This document shows, in pieces, positions 49,153 to 59,900 of a stretch of DNA of 64,000 nt. The notes under the pieces are model-generated. The model did not search any database. It saw only the letters and a program-made list of their open reading frames with translations, and had not been told where the DNA came from. The position numbers and the translations under genes are program-made. The stretch's first letter is position 1, and the number at the start of each line of letters is the position of its first letter. This stretch comes from Chromohalobacter israelensis. Lineage in GTDB: Bacteria > Pseudomonadota > Gammaproteobacteria > Pseudomonadales > Halomonadaceae. Where the stretch lies: the NCBI GenBank assembly GCA_000761475.1, contig JQNW01000001.1, positions 973,690 to 1,037,689 on the forward strand, written 5' to 3'.

Positions 49153-50012
49153 GGATCGAACGTTGTCTCGTCTGATGAATGTTCCGCGTCCGCCGCGGAG
49201 GCGTCGTCGTCCGCTCGGGACGAGTCGGCCTGTTCGGTGCGCCGGCGGGCGCGTTCGGCCAGGCGAGCCTCGAGTTCGGCGAAGCTCAATCCCGACCGCT
49301 CGGACGCCGTCTCGGCGTGCTGGTCGTCGACCGTCTCGGTCGTCGTGATGTCTTGCGTGGCTTCGGATGCCTGCGGGGCATCGTCGTCCGGCGGCATATT
49401 CTCGGCGTTGTCGGCGTGAGTGTCACGCACTGATGCCGACGACGCGTCGGTATGCCCCAGGGCCTCCTCGAAGCGCGCCTCGAACTCCTTGAGCTCGTGC
49501 ATCGGCGGCAACGCATCGAGGGTCTTGAGGCCGAAATCGTCGAGGAAGGTGCGCGTCGTGGCATAGACCGACGGCCGCCCCGGCACATCGCGCTGTCCCA
49601 CCACGCGAATCCAGCCTCGCTCGGTCAAGGTACGCACGATCGAGCTGCTCACCGAGACGCCACGCACCTCTTCGATATCGCCTCGGGTCACCGGTTGACG
49701 ATAGGCGATCAACGCCAGGGTCTCCAGTAACGCGCGCGAATAGCGCTGCGGCCGCTCGTCCCAGAGTCGCGAGATCCACGGCGAAAAACGCGCACGAATC
49801 CGCACCTGAAAGCCCGAAGCGGTTTCGACGAGTTCCAGGGCGCTGTTCTCGAGGCGCTCGCCCAAACGCGCCAGGGCGTCGCGCAGCTCGCCGCGCGAGG
49901 GACGCTCGCGCTCGTCGAACAGGGTTTCCAGACGCTCCGGCGTCAGCGGCTCGCCGGCAGCCAGCAACGCGGCTTCGCAGACCTCGTCGAGAGACGTGGG
50001 CGCCTCGTTCAT
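49149..50012 (-). CDS. scpB: Segregation and condensation protein B
   Basis: 287-residue ScpB: two winged-helix domains (about 10-180) with [35 protein letters not shown] and [30 protein letters not shown], then an acidic, low-complexity C-terminal tail of about 90 residues that is longer than usual. With ScpA it forms the kleisin complex that binds SMC. No smc is in the window. It overlaps scpA and rluB by four bases each. Confidence 0.94.
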   Translation of the reverse strand: MNEAPTSLDEVCEAALLAAGEPLTPERLETLFDERERPSRGELRDALARLGERLENSALELVETASGFQVRIRARFSPWISRLWDERPQRYSRALLETLALIAYRQPVTRGDIEEVRGVSVSSSIVRTLTERGWIRVVGQRDVPGRPSVYATTRTFLDDFGLKTLDALPPMHELKEFEARFEEALGHTDASSASVRDTHADNAENMPPDDDAPQASEATQDITTTETVDDQHAETASERSGLSFAELEARLAERARRRTEQADSSRADDDASAADAEHSSDETTFDP

Positions 50013-50923
50013 TGCGGTTCCTCTTCGGCATCGGCGAAGGCACTTTCTCCGCCATCGTCGTCCTCCGCCCCGCTGCCGTCGTCGTCGACGTCCGGCGCCA
50101 GGCGCGCACGCACGTGGATCGGCGACAGCGGAGCGTTCTGCGTGATATCGATCATGGCTTCCTTGGCCAGCTCGAGAATCGCCATGAAGGTCACCACCAC
50201 GCCGGCGCGCCCCTCCTCGAGCGTGAACAGTGCCTCGAAGGGCACGTAACGCTGCCCCTCGAGCCGCTCCATGATGCGCAGCATGCGCTCGCGCGTGGAC
50301 AGCACCTCACGACTGATCTGGTGCGACTGCTGAAACTCGGCGCGCTTGAGCAGGCCCGACAAGGCATGCAAGAGCTCGTCCAGCTCGACCTCGGGATGGA
50401 TCACGCGCGTCTCCAGGGACGGCAGCGCGGCTTGCGCCACCACCCAGTCGCGCCCCTCGCGCGGCAGAGCGTCGAGCCCCTCGGCGGCCAGCTTCAACTG
50501 TTCGTACTCCTGCAGGCGGCGAATCAGCTCGGCACGCGGGTCCTCGTCATCCTCGTCGTCGCCCTTGGGCGGTCTCGGCAGCAACGAGCGCGACTTGATT
50601 TCCGCCAGCATGGCCGCCATCAGCAGGTACTCGCCCGCCAGATCGATCTCCAGGGCCCGCATCAGCTCGACGTACTCGATGTACTGATGGGTAATGGCCG
50701 CCACGTCGATGCTCAGGATGTCGAGATTCTGACGCCGAATCAGGTACAGCAGCAGGTCGAGCGGCCCCTCGAAGGTCTCGAGAAAGACACGCAGCGCCTC
50801 GGGCGGAATGTAGAGATCTTCCGGCAGCTCGGTGATGGGCTGGTCGTGCAGGCGCGCCAACACCGACGCCTGGGCAACGGCCGGCGCCGTATCGGCATCG
50901 GTGGGCTGGGCTGTATCGCTCAC
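50009..50923 (-). CDS. scpA: Segregation and condensation protein A (kleisin)
   Basis: 304-residue ScpA. Conserved FEGPLDLLLYLIRRQNLDILSID near the N-terminus, YLLMAAMLAEIKSRSLLP, and a C-terminal winged helix VPFEALFTLEEGRAGVVVTFMAILELAKE. An extra N-terminal 40 residues and acidic tail are low complexity. It overlaps scpB by four bases. pqqE lies 105 bp upstream on the same strand with no visible terminator, so readthrough from pqq is possible. Confidence 0.94.
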   Translation of the reverse strand: MSDTAQPTDADTAPAVAQASVLARLHDQPITELPEDLYIPPEALRVFLETFEGPLDLLLYLIRRQNLDILSIDVAAITHQYIEYVELMRALEIDLAGEYLLMAAMLAEIKSRSLLPRPPKGDDEDDEDPRAELIRRLQEYEQLKLAAEGLDALPREGRDWVVAQAALPSLETRVIHPEVELDELLHALSGLLKRAEFQQSHQISREVLSTRERMLRIMERLEGQRYVPFEALFTLEEGRAGVVVTFMAILELAKEAMIDITQNAPLSPIHVRARLAPDVDDDGSGAEDDDGGESAFADAEEEPQ

Positions 50924-51028
50924 GCGGGACCCTCTCCTCGACTGCGCCTCACGGCGCGACCTTCGACAAACGCGCAGTGTAGCAAGGCCGCCGGGGAGCG
51001 AACACGCCCGCGTGGCGCGAGGCAGGTA

Positions 51029-52144
51029 TCAGGCGCCTTCGGTCGCCCGCGAGAAACGTCGATAGGTGAACTCGGACGTCCCCGAGGCATCACGCACCGC
51101 CAGGGTCTGCACCTCGTCATGGTAGGGCGATTTTTCGCACACCGGGTCCATCTGCGCGGCATCGCCGGTAAGCATCAAGGCCTGGCAACGACAGCCGCCC
51201 CAGTCGATTTCCTTGCGCTCGCAGTCCTGGCAGGTCTCGGGCATCCAGTGCGTACCGCGATAGGCGTTGAAGGCCGGGCTGTCGTACCAGATATCGCTCA
51301 GCGCATGCTCCGCGACATTCCAGAACGTCAGGTGCGGGATCGTCTCCGCCGCATGGCACGGCAGCACCTTGCCCGAAGGCGTCACATTGAGGGACTGTCG
51401 CCCCCAGCCGTTCATGCAGGGCTTGGGCAGACGCGCATGATAATCCGGGACCACGGCGTCGATGACCAGACGCCCCTGCAGGCGCTCACGCGCGGCCTCG
51501 ACCCGCTCGACGGCCGCCATGACCTGCTCGCGACTCGGCATCAGGGCGGCGCGATTGACCAGCGCCCAGCCATAGTACTGCGCATGGGCGATCTCCAGCC
51601 GCCGCGCTCCCAGTTCCACGGCCAGGTCCACGAAGTCGTCGATCTGATGCAGGTTGGCGCGGTGGATCACCGCGTTCAGCGTCAGCGGCAGTCCGACGTC
51701 CGTCACCTCGGCGGCGAAGGCCCGCTTGCGCGCATGGGCGCCGCTCATGTTGGCGACATGATCGGTCACCTCGGGCGTGGCGCCCTGAAACGACAGCTGG
51801 ACGTGATCGAGGCCCGCCTCCGCCAGGGTCTCCAGCCGGGCACGGTCGATGTTGACGCCCGCGGTGATCAGGTTGGAATACAAGCCCGCGTCCACGCAGG
51901 CCGCCACCAGCTCGGGCAAGTCGGGACGCAGCGCGGGCTCGCCGCCCGAGAGATGGACCTGCAGCACGCCGAGCTCGGCGGCTTCGGCGAAGACCCGTCG
52001 CCAGGTCGCGGTATCCAGCTCGTGGCGGCGGCGCTCCAGGGCCACCGGATTGGAACAGTACGGGCACTGCAGGGGGCAGCGGTGCGTCAATTCCGCCAGC
52101 ATCCCCATGGGCGGCTGCACGGCATGCGCCTGCGAAGGTGTCAT
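51029..52144 (-). CDS. pqqE: PqqA peptide cyclase (radical SAM)
   Basis: 371-residue radical SAM enzyme that cross-links Glu and Tyr of PqqA in the first step of PQQ synthesis. The radical SAM motif C23-PLQ-C27-PY-C30 is followed by LSGGEP. A C-terminal SPASM domain carries [30 protein letters not shown] and a final DPVC. The start at 52144 overlaps the pqqD stop by four bases. Last gene of the pqq operon. Confidence 0.96.
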   Translation of the reverse strand: MTPSQAHAVQPPMGMLAELTHRCPLQCPYCSNPVALERRRHELDTATWRRVFAEAAELGVLQVHLSGGEPALRPDLPELVAACVDAGLYSNLITAGVNIDRARLETLAEAGLDHVQLSFQGATPEVTDHVANMSGAHARKRAFAAEVTDVGLPLTLNAVIHRANLHQIDDFVDLAVELGARRLEIAHAQYYGWALVNRAALMPSREQVMAAVERVEAARERLQGRLVIDAVVPDYHARLPKPCMNGWGRQSLNVTPSGKVLPCHAAETIPHLTFWNVAEHALSDIWYDSPAFNAYRGTHWMPETCQDCERKEIDWGGCRCQALMLTGDAAQMDPVCEKSPYHDEVQTLAVRDASGTSEFTYRRFSRATEGA

Positions 52145-52422
52145 GCCACCTCCAGTACGCGCTTTTCGACCAGTCCCGCGAACATGGCCGTGACGTCCTG
52201 GGCGATGCGTTCGCGCGGCGCCTGATAGGTTTCGCACAGCCGATCGATGATCGTGCCGACGCTGCGTTCGCCATCCACCTGGCCGACCACGGCCTGCGCG
52301 ATGCCATCGAGCTGGAAGACGCGCTCGGGCGCCAGCAATACCCAGCCGCCCCGCCGTTTATCTTCACGCAGCCTGACGCCGCGCGGCAGGCGCACGATGT
52401 CGCTTTCCTGAATTGCCGTCAT
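52141..52422 (-). CDS. pqqD: PQQ biosynthesis peptide chaperone
   Basis: 93-residue PqqD, a RiPP recognition element that binds the PqqA peptide and delivers it to PqqE. Conserved [34 protein letters not shown] (core [16 protein letters not shown]) and the helical [16 protein letters not shown]. The start at 52422 overlaps the pqqC stop by four bases. It is much shorter than the open frame, which extends upstream without family similarity. Confidence 0.93.
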   Translation of the reverse strand: MTAIQESDIVRLPRGVRLREDKRRGGWVLLAPERVFQLDGIAQAVVGQVDGERSVGTIIDRLCETYQAPRERIAQDVTAMFAGLVEKRVLEVA

Positions 52423-53186
52423 GACGTTTCCGTTTGCGCGTCGCCATCCCAGGCCCCGGGCGGCACGTGGCCGGGCGCCACATAGGCGTGATGCAAGGCG
52501 TCCAGTTGGGTCCACAGCACCTGACACTTGAAGATCAGCGCGTCGAGCACCGTCTGCTGCTGATCCGGTCGGCGGGCATGGCGCTTGACGTAATCGAGGG
52601 CCATTTCCGCGTCTCGCGGCGCCTGGGTCAGGCGCGGTTCGAAATAGGCCAGGGTCTCGGCGGAAACGAAGTCGTAGTGCTCGAGCATGCCGCTGACCCG
52701 CTGGCCGATCACCAGGGGCGAGAACAGCTCGGTCAGCGACGAGGCGATGGCCTCCAGCACGCTGCGCTCGCGCACGAAATGCAGATAGGCCTCCACCGCA
52801 AAGCGCGTGGCCGGCAGAATCCGCCGGGTCGAGACCACCATCTCGCGATCCAGCTCCAGCCCGTCGGTGAGCTTCAGCCAGCGCGCGATACCGCCCTCGC
52901 CCTCGGCTTCACCGTCGTGATCCACCAGCCGGGCACGCCACGCGCGGCGCAGCGCCGGATCGTCGAGGCGCGCGATCAGCGAGGCGTCCTTGAGCGGGAT
53001 CATCGACTGGTAGTAATAGCGATTGAGGGCCCATGCCTGAACCTGACGGCGATTCAGCTCGCCGTTCTGCAGCATGAGCTGAAAGGGATGACGGTGATGG
53101 TAACGCTGCTCGCCGATCGCGCGTAAACGTGCTTCCAGTTCGTCCGCGCTCAACGCCTCGTGGATCGGGGTTTCAATATCACTCAT
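52419..53186 (-). CDS. pqqC: Pyrroloquinoline-quinone synthase
   Basis: 255-residue cofactor-less oxidase that completes PQQ by an eight-electron oxidation. Conserved RYHHRHPFQLMLQNGELNRRQVQAWALNRYYYQ (core RYHHRHPF) with the active-site histidine and arginine-rich pocket, WLKLTDGLELD and LTELFSPLVIGQRV. The start at 53186 overlaps the pqqB stop by one base. An ATG two codons earlier (53192) is possible. Order pqqBCDE is conserved. Confidence 0.94.
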   Translation of the reverse strand: MSDIETPIHEALSADELEARLRAIGEQRYHHRHPFQLMLQNGELNRRQVQAWALNRYYYQSMIPLKDASLIARLDDPALRRAWRARLVDHDGEAEGEGGIARWLKLTDGLELDREMVVSTRRILPATRFAVEAYLHFVRERSVLEAIASSLTELFSPLVIGQRVSGMLEHYDFVSAETLAYFEPRLTQAPRDAEMALDYVKRHARRPDQQQTVLDALIFKCQVLWTQLDALHHAYVAPGHVPPGAWDGDAQTETS

Positions 53187-54085
53187 CAGCATTCCAGTTC
53201 CATGCCGTCGTGGGCGATCTCCCACCCGTGACGCCTGGCCTCCCGGCGCTCCGGGGAGTCGTCGATCAAGACCGGATTGGTGTTGTTGATGTGAACGAAG
53301 ACACGTCGTCCGATGTTCAGCGACGACAACGCGGCCATGCTGCCCGTCTCGCCGGACATCGACATGTGCCCCATGCGGCTTCCCGTCTTGTGGCCGACAC
53401 CGGCGCGAATCATCTCGTCGTCACGCCACAGCGTACCGTCGAACAGCAACAGATCGGCGCCCTCGAGACGTGCCGCCAGGCGTTCGTTCATCGCGGCACA
53501 ACCGGGAATGTAATAGGCACGCCGCGCGCCGACGCGAAACTCCACGCCCACGGTGGCCTCGCCTTCGCTGCCGATGTCGGGGCCCTCGCCCTCCAGGTAC
53601 AGCGCCGCCTTGCCGGGCACCGCGAATATGCGCGCCTCGAGCCCCTCGGCGAGCGTCAGGGTCTCTTCCAGTGCCACTTCGACACGTTCGACATGATCGG
53701 GAGCGAGAACGTTGAAGACCGGACTGTCGCGCAACGCGGCATGAATCTCCGGTGTCGCGTGAAGGCGATAGGGCGAGCTTTCACGCAGGCTCAGCAGACC
53801 GCCGACATGATCGACGTCGCCGTTGGTCAGCAAGATCGAGGCGATCGGCGTGTCACGCTTCCCCTGACGCGGAAACAGCGCCGGGGTCCGGCGTATCTGG
53901 GTGAGCACCTCGGGGGCGCAGTTGATCAGGGCCCACGAGCGGCCATCGGCGCTCACGGCCAGGGAGGATTGGGTTCGCGGCGTGACACGGGGGTCGCCCG
54001 CCCACGCCAGCCGGCATACATCGCAACGACAGTTCCACTGAGGGAGGCCGCCACCGGCGGCCGCCCCGAGTACATGGATATACAA
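53186..54085 (-). CDS. pqqB: PQQ biosynthesis metallo-hydrolase PqqB
   Basis: 299-residue metallo-beta-lactamase-fold protein. N-terminus HVLGAAAGGGLPQWNC with a CxCxxC zinc-type motif (CRCDVC), ILLTNGDVDHVGGLLSLRE, SRMGHMSMSGETGSMA and HINNTNPVL. It hydroxylates the tyrosine-derived ring in current models. The start at 54085 lies seven bases after pqqA. Length is standard (about 304). Confidence 0.95.
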   Translation of the reverse strand: MYIHVLGAAAGGGLPQWNCRCDVCRLAWAGDPRVTPRTQSSLAVSADGRSWALINCAPEVLTQIRRTPALFPRQGKRDTPIASILLTNGDVDHVGGLLSLRESSPYRLHATPEIHAALRDSPVFNVLAPDHVERVEVALEETLTLAEGLEARIFAVPGKAALYLEGEGPDIGSEGEATVGVEFRVGARRAYYIPGCAAMNERLAARLEGADLLLFDGTLWRDDEMIRAGVGHKTGSRMGHMSMSGETGSMAALSSLNIGRRVFVHINNTNPVLIDDSPERREARRHGWEIAHDGMELEC

Positions 54086-54092
54086 CGCCGCC

Positions 54093-54170
54093 TCAGAATT
54101 CGGCGGGCATGTAGTCGTTGATTTCCAGCGCGATGCAGATTTCCGTCACTTCCGGGGTCATCCAGGCCAT
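54093..54170 (-). CDS. pqqA: PQQ precursor peptide PqqA
   Basis: 25-residue peptide beginning MAWMTPEVTEICIALEIN and ending in DYMPAEF. It carries the obligatory Glu-x3-Tyr pair (E16 and Y20), which PqqE cross-links to make PQQ. It is too short for automatic calling, but the motif, the ribosome binding site GGAGA seven bases before the ATG at 54170, and the position seven bases ahead of pqqB identify it. The hydrophobic N-terminal half resembles Methylorubrum-type PqqA (EIC-x3-E). Confidence 0.93.
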   Translation of the reverse strand: MAWMTPEVTEICIALEINDYMPAEF

Positions 54171-54187
54171 TTGCGTCTCTCCATCAG

Positions 54188-54231
54188 GGTGAACTTCACC
54201 ATTCCATCATAAACCGTTAGCGTGATTAGCG
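54188..54231 (-). promoter_or_regulatory. pqqA promoter and operator region
   Basis: On the minus strand a -10-like TATGAT lies at 54211-54206. A direct repeat CGCTAA-TCA-CGCTAA (54231-54217) fills the -35 region, which lacks a -35 consensus, suggesting an activator. A perfect palindrome GGTGAA-C-TTCACC (54188-54200) sits in the leader between the -10 box and the pqqA start. In pseudomonads LuxR-type response regulators control pqq. Which one acts here is unknown. Confidence 0.45.
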
Positions 54232-54240
54232 CATCTTCAA

Positions 54241-56082
54241 CTAACCAATGTCCGTTGCATCATCGGCCTTGCGATAGCGCCCCGCGTAGTCAAAGAGCTT
54301 GTCGCGGATCTGCCAGTGGCGGCCCACCTTGCGTCCGATCACGAAATCCGGGGCCTTGAGACGCCGCTCGCCGGCAATCACCGCCTCGGGCGAGTCCGGC
54401 CGCCAGTCGCTGCCCGGCGCCCGCAGGTGATGGCGCAGAAAGGCCAGCGTGAAGGCGCGGCGCTGCGCGGCGGTTTCCAGCGCGAACCACTCGTCGAGCG
54501 TGGCACCGTCTTCATCATGGTAGGTCACTTTCAGGCGCGGCAGCCCGCGACCATTGGTTACCGCCTGTAACTGCATCCCCGAGACGCGCAGCACCTTGGC
54601 TTCCTTGAGGCGCAGCGCGGCCTTGAGCTTGTCGTCGGGATCGACCAGTCGCTCGTCGCATTGATGGCAGGCACGCGCGGCGATGTCGTTTTCCGCGCCG
54701 CACTGATCGCAGACCTTGAAGCGAAAACGAAAGTCGCACTGCCGGCGCCGTCCGGCCGTGTCTTCCAGCAGGCCTTGGCAGCGACGGCCGTAATGTTCGA
54801 TGACCAATTCGCCATCGCGCTTGCCCCAGAACAGATTGGCATGCCCGCATGCCGGGCATTCGACCTGCACCGGCTCGGCATCGGAATCGGGCCTGGGCTC
54901 GCCGACCTCCGGCGCATACAGGTCCCAGGGGTTACCCGCATAATCGAGAATCAGGCAGTCCTGCTTGCCCGGCGCCAGCCGCAAGCCGCGCCCGACGATC
55001 TGCTGATACAGGCTGACGGACTCCGTGGGCCTCAGGATCGCGATCAGATCCACGTGCGGGGCATCGAAACCGGTCGTGAGGACCGCCACGTTGACGAGAT
55101 ACTTCAACCGCTGCGCCTTGAAGTCCTCGATCAGTGCTTCGCGCTCCCGCCCCGGCGTCGCGCCCACGATCAGCGCCGCCTGCTGCGCCGGCAGATACCC
55201 CATGATTTCCCGCGCGTGCGCCACCGTGGCCGCGAAGATCATCACGCCGCGCCGCTCGCGGGCCTGCTCGACGACCTCGGCGATGATACCCGGCGTCGCC
55301 CGGTGCCCCTGCACGACGCGGTTCAGCTCCTCCTCCTCGAAGCCGCCGCCGCGACCGGGCGACAGCCGCGAGAAGTCATACCGGGTCTGCTCGCCATCCT
55401 CGGCATACAGTGCGGCATCCACGCGCCGGGGCGGCGCCAGATAACCCTGCTTGACCATCAGCCGCAGTGGCTGCTCGAACACGCAATCCTGAAAGAAGCA
55501 ATCCGCGTCGCCGCGCACCATGCCGTGATGATGACGGTGGTAGATGAAGCCTTGCCCCAGACGATACGGCGTCGCCGTCAGGCCCAGCACCTTGAGGCGC
55601 GGATTGTGGTGCCGCAGATGCGCGATCACCTGATGATAGCTCGACGCGCCCTTGTCATCCCGGACCTTGCCCGCCGACGCCCCCGGCGGAATGCGGTGGC
55701 ACTCGTCGATGACCAGCAGGGTGAACGCGCCCCACGCTTCGTGGGCCTCGAAACGCTCCAGGCTCCTGACCACGGACTGCACCGAACCGAAGACCACCTG
55801 ACGCTCGCTTTCCTTGCGTCCCAGACCGGCACTGAACAGGTCCGCCTCCAGTCCATAGGCGCGGTACTTGGCATGGTTCTGCTCGACCAGCTCCCGAACG
55901 TGCGCCAGCACCAGGACCCGGCCGCGTGCCAGCCGTGCCAGTTCGGCGATGACCAGCGACTTGCCGCTGCCGGTGGGCAGCACCACCACGGCGGGATCGT
56001 CGCCGCGCCGGAAATGCGCGATGACGTTATCGACGGCCTGATGCTGGTAGGGGCGAAGCGAGGGCGCGCTCATGCGGGACAT
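54241..56082 (-). CDS. radD: RadD-like superfamily 2 helicase (YejH)
   Basis: 613-residue DEAD/DEAH-type ATPase, a homologue of E. coli RadD/YejH, which acts with RecA in DNA repair. Walker A T37-GSGK-S42, D126-E-C-H129, [51 protein letters not shown] (core [10 protein letters not shown] and [12 protein letters not shown]), and two zinc clusters CPACGH and CDQCGAEND...CHQC in the C-terminal third. The start at 56082 is kept. The M at position 4 (56073) is an equal alternative. It is downstream of a divergent zinc-ribbon gene and precedes pqqA on the same strand. Confidence 0.93.
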   Translation of the reverse strand: MSRMSAPSLRPYQHQAVDNVIAHFRRGDDPAVVVLPTGSGKSLVIAELARLARGRVLVLAHVRELVEQNHAKYRAYGLEADLFSAGLGRKESERQVVFGSVQSVVRSLERFEAHEAWGAFTLLVIDECHRIPPGASAGKVRDDKGASSYHQVIAHLRHHNPRLKVLGLTATPYRLGQGFIYHRHHHGMVRGDADCFFQDCVFEQPLRLMVKQGYLAPPRRVDAALYAEDGEQTRYDFSRLSPGRGGGFEEEELNRVVQGHRATPGIIAEVVEQARERRGVMIFAATVAHAREIMGYLPAQQAALIVGATPGREREALIEDFKAQRLKYLVNVAVLTTGFDAPHVDLIAILRPTESVSLYQQIVGRGLRLAPGKQDCLILDYAGNPWDLYAPEVGEPRPDSDAEPVQVECPACGHANLFWGKRDGELVIEHYGRRCQGLLEDTAGRRRQCDFRFRFKVCDQCGAENDIAARACHQCDERLVDPDDKLKAALRLKEAKVLRVSGMQLQAVTNGRGLPRLKVTYHDEDGATLDEWFALETAAQRRAFTLAFLRHHLRAPGSDWRPDSPEAVIAGERRLKAPDFVIGRKVGRHWQIRDKLFDYAGRYRKADDATDIG

Positions 56083-56233
56083 CCACGGGGCAAAAGGCGA
56101 ATGTTAGCATCGCCGACAAGGTCTCGGGGGTGGTCGATACCTTGATCTTGGTGCCGGGCGCCCCGACTTCATGAGTACAACGCAATGTCACGATGTTCTC
56201 GAATCGCGGCAACACCGACGCTCAGGAGGTCCC

Positions 56234-56440
56234 ATGCAAGCACCCACCAGCCCCGACTGTCCCGAATGCGGTAGCCGCACCAAGCGTTTCCCGCCCGGTC
56301 GCGAGGGCCAGTATCATGTCTTCTGCGAAGATTGCGGCCATGACTTCGGGCGCTACGACCGTCTCGTCGCAGACTATCGTCACACCCTCGACGAGCTGGA
56401 AGCGCATCTCGAGGCGTCCGGCGCATCGCGAGACGCCTGA
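56234..56440 (+). CDS. Zinc-ribbon miniprotein of unknown function
   Basis: 68 residues. Two CxxC pairs (C9/C12 and C31/C34) make a zinc ribbon: CPECGS and CEDCGHDFGRYD. The last third is a charged helix (RHTLDELEAHLEA). A near-ideal ribosome binding site AGGAGG lies before the ATG at 56234. An upstream in-frame ATG at 56171 is less likely. Possibly cotranscribed with the monooxygenase gene (48 bp gap). No function is known to me. Confidence 0.72.
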   Translation: MQAPTSPDCPECGSRTKRFPPGREGQYHVFCEDCGHDFGRYDRLVADYRHTLDELEAHLEASGASRDA

Positions 56441-56488
56441 TTCGGTGCCCTTCCGGCATTCATCATCTTCTTTTCCAGCGGAGGTCAC

Positions 56489-56806
56489 ATGTCCTCGACC
56501 ACATCGCATTTCGTCGTGCTCGCCGAGTTCCGGATCAAGGAAGGCCAGGTGCCTGCCTTTCTCGCCCTGGCCCACAACGACGCCAACGAATCATTGGCCA
56601 ATGAGGAGGGCTGCCTGGCATTCGACGTGCTGACGCCGGAAGGCAGTGACAATCTCGTCGTGCTGCACGAGGTCTATCGCGACCGCGCCGCCTTCGAGCA
56701 CCACATGCAGATGCCCCACTACGCGCCGTTCAAGGAAGGCAGCGCCCCATTGCTCGTCGATGAGCCGTCGGTACGCTTTTTCTACACGGCCACACGTCCC
56801 GAATAA
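56489..56806 (+). CDS. Antibiotic-biosynthesis monooxygenase (ABM/YgiN) domain protein
   Basis: 105-residue single-domain ABM-fold protein. Conserved VVLAEFRIKEGQ, E-G-C-L-A-F-D-V, and VVLHEVYRDRAAFEHHMQMPHYAPF. E. coli YgiN oxidises quinols, and other members degrade small aromatic or heme compounds. The substrate is not deducible. The start at 56489 has GGAGG upstream. It follows the zinc-ribbon gene on the same strand. Confidence 0.87.
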   Translation: MSSTTSHFVVLAEFRIKEGQVPAFLALAHNDANESLANEEGCLAFDVLTPEGSDNLVVLHEVYRDRAAFEHHMQMPHYAPFKEGSAPLLVDEPSVRFFYTATRPE

Positions 56807-56939
56807 CGCGCCCCTCACCGGGCAAGCGCAAGGCCGCGACGCCGAACGCCGCGGTCTTGCCGCCTCGCCCGACTCAGCTCACCTGCCCTGGCCCATCGAA
56901 TGCCCCATCTCTATGGCAATGCCGGCGTCATGGCGAAAT

Positions 56940-56968
56940 AAAAAACCGGCTTGCCCCAAGGCAAGCCG
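56940..56968 (-). terminator. Rho-independent terminator of purL
   Basis: On the minus strand CCGGCTTGCC (56968-56959), loop TTGG, GGCAAGCCGG (56954-56945), followed by TTTTT (56944-56940). A perfect 10-bp stem, beginning 28 bases past the purL stop. It might also serve the converging monooxygenase gene. Confidence 0.92.
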
Positions 56969-56995
56969 GCTTTCATCTGCACAAGCGCATTAACC

Positions 56996-59900
56996 TCAGT
57001 CCACCCACACCCGGGCGTTGCGGAACATCCGCATCCAGGCACCGTCCTGCCGCCATTCGTCGGGACGCCAGGAGTTGGTGACCGCGCGGGCCACGCGCTC
57101 GGGGTGAGGCATCATGATCGTCACGCGGCCATCCGGCGTGGTCAGCCCCGTGATGCCCGCGGACGAGCCATTGGGGTTGGCGGGATAGCGCGTCGTCACC
57201 TGACCGTAGTTGTCCACATAGCGCATGGCGATCTGGTCGCTGGTCTGCATGCTGCGCAAGTGGCCGCTGTCACGGAACTCGGCGCGCCCCTCGCCGTGAG
57301 CCACGGCGATCGGCAGGCGCGATCCTTCCATGCCGGCCAGCAGGATCGAAGGACTCTTCTCGACCTGCACCATGCTCACACGCGCCTCGAACTGCTCGGA
57401 CTCGTTGCGCACGAAACGCGGCCAGCTCTCGGCCCCGGGAATCAACGACTTGAGCTGCGAGAGCATCTGGCAGCCATTGCACACCCCCAGCGAGAAGCTG
57501 TCATCACGCTGGAAGAAGCCTTCGAAGGCATCGCGCGCGCGGTCATTGAACAGCACCGACTTGGCCCAGCCGCCGCCGGCGCCGAGCACGTCGCCGTACG
57601 AGAAGCCGCCACACGCGACCAGCCCCTTCATGGTCGCCAGATCGACGCGCCCCTCGAGGATATCGCTCATGTGCACGTCGACGGCCGCGAAGCCGGCATG
57701 ATCGAAGGCCGCCGCCATCTCGACATGCCCGTTGACGCCCTGCTCGCGCAATATCGCCACACGGGGTTGCTCGCCGCGTCCGATGTAGGGCGCGGCGATG
57801 TCCTCGTCGACATCGAAGCTGGGCTGCGCCGAGAGACCGGGGTCGCGCAGGTCGAGCAAGGCATCGAATTCGGACTTGGCACACTGCGGATTGTCGCGCA
57901 GCGCCTGCATGCGGTAACTGGTCTCGGTCCAGGTGCGCTGGGCGATGGCCCGCGTGGTTTCCAGCAGCGGTTCCTCGAACAGCGTGACACGGACCTGATC
58001 GTCGTAGCGCGGCCGTGCCACCACACCGCAGGTCTCGAGGCCGGCCGCGGCCAGCTGGGCGAGCACGAACTCGGTGTCGCGGCGATTGACCTGAATCACC
58101 GCCCCCAGTTCTTCGGCGAACAAGGCATCGAAGGCCTCGTAGGCGTCGTCGATCAGCCAGTCGAGCTTGATCTCCAGCCCCCCGCGCGCCGCAAAGGCCA
58201 TTTCCAGCAGGGTCACCAGCAGGCCACCGTCACTGCGATCGTGGTAGGCGAGCAGCTTGCCGTCGGCATTGAGGCCCTGAATGACCGAGAAGAACGCCTT
58301 GAGGTCCTCGGCGTCCTCGAGGTCGGGGCATGCATCCCCGACCTGGCCGTATACCTGCGCCAGCGCCGAGCCCCCCAGCCGGTTCTGCCCCTGGCCCAGG
58401 TCGATGAGAATCAAGTCGCTCTCGTCCTGGTCCAGGCGCAACTGCGGGGTCAGGGTGCGCATGGCATCGGTGACCGGTGCGAAGCCGGTGATATTGAGCG
58501 TCAGCGGCGCTGTCACGCTCTTGTCTTCATGCTCGCCCTCGGCGATATCTTCCTGCCAGGCGGTGCGCATGGACATCGAGTCCTTGCCCACCGGAATGGC
58601 GATGCCCAGCTGCGGGCAGAGTTCCATGCCCACGGCATGCACGGCGTCATACAGGGCCTGGTTCTCGCCGTCATGCTCGGCGGCGCTCATCCAGTTGGCG
58701 GAGAGCTTGATGTCGGAGAGCTTGGCGATCGGCGCCGCCGCCAGGTTGGTGATGGCCTCGGCCACCGCCAGGCGGGCGCTGGCCGCCGGGTCGACCAGTG
58801 CCACCGGCGGACGCTCGCCGAGGGCCATGGCCTCGCCGGCATGCGTATCGAAACTGGCCGTGGTCACCGCGCAGTCCGCCACGGGCACCTGCCAGGGCCC
58901 GACCATCTGGTCGCGCGCCACCTGACCGGTGATCGAGCGGTCGCCGATGGTGATCAGAAAGCTCTTGGACGCCACGGCCGGCAGACGCAGCACCCGATCC
59001 AGCGCCTCGCGCAGATCGAGATTGTCGAGCCCCAGGCTGGGCATCGTCAGCGTGCGTCGCTCGAAGGCACGCGACATCTTGGGCGGCTTGCCGAACAGCA
59101 CGCTCATCGGCAGGTCGACGGGACGCGTATCGAAGTGACCATCGTGGACCGACAGATGGTGGGCTTCGGTCGCCTCGCCGACCACGGCATAGGGGCAACG
59201 CTCGCGCCGGCACAGCGCGTCGAAGGCCTCCAGGTCGTCCGGCGCCACCGCCAGCACGTAGCGCTCCTGGGCCTCGTTGCACCAGATGGCCAGCGGGCTC
59301 ATGCCCGGCTCGGCATTGGGAATGTCGCGCAGTTCGAAACGCCCGCCCCGGTCGCCGTCCTTGACCAGCTCCGGCAGCGCATTGGAAAGCCCGCCGGCGC
59401 CCACGTCGTGAATGAAGCAGATGGGATTGTCGTCGCCCAGCGCCCAGCACCGATCGATGACTTCCTGGGCGCGCCGCTCGATCTCCGCGTTGTCACGCTG
59501 CACGGAGGCGAAATCGAGATCCTCGCTGGAGGCGCCCGAGGCCATGCTCGATGCCGCCCCGCCGCCGAGGCCGATTTTCATCGACGGACCGCCCATCACG
59601 ATCAGCTTGCCACCGACCGGTATATCGCCCTTGGCGACATGACCTTCGCGAATATTGCCGTAGCCGCCGGCGAGCATTACCGGCTTGTGATAGCCGCGCC
59701 GCTCGATCCCGGCCGCACCGACCGCATCCTGTTCGTAGGTACGGAAAAAGCCGCTCAGGTTGGGACGTCCGAACTCGTTGTTGAACGCCGCCCCGCCGAT
59801 GGGCGCCTCGAGCATGATGTCGAGTGCCGACTGAATGCGCGCGGGCTTGCCGTAGTCGAAGGCTTCCCAGGGCTGCACGAATTCGGGGATACGCAGGTTG

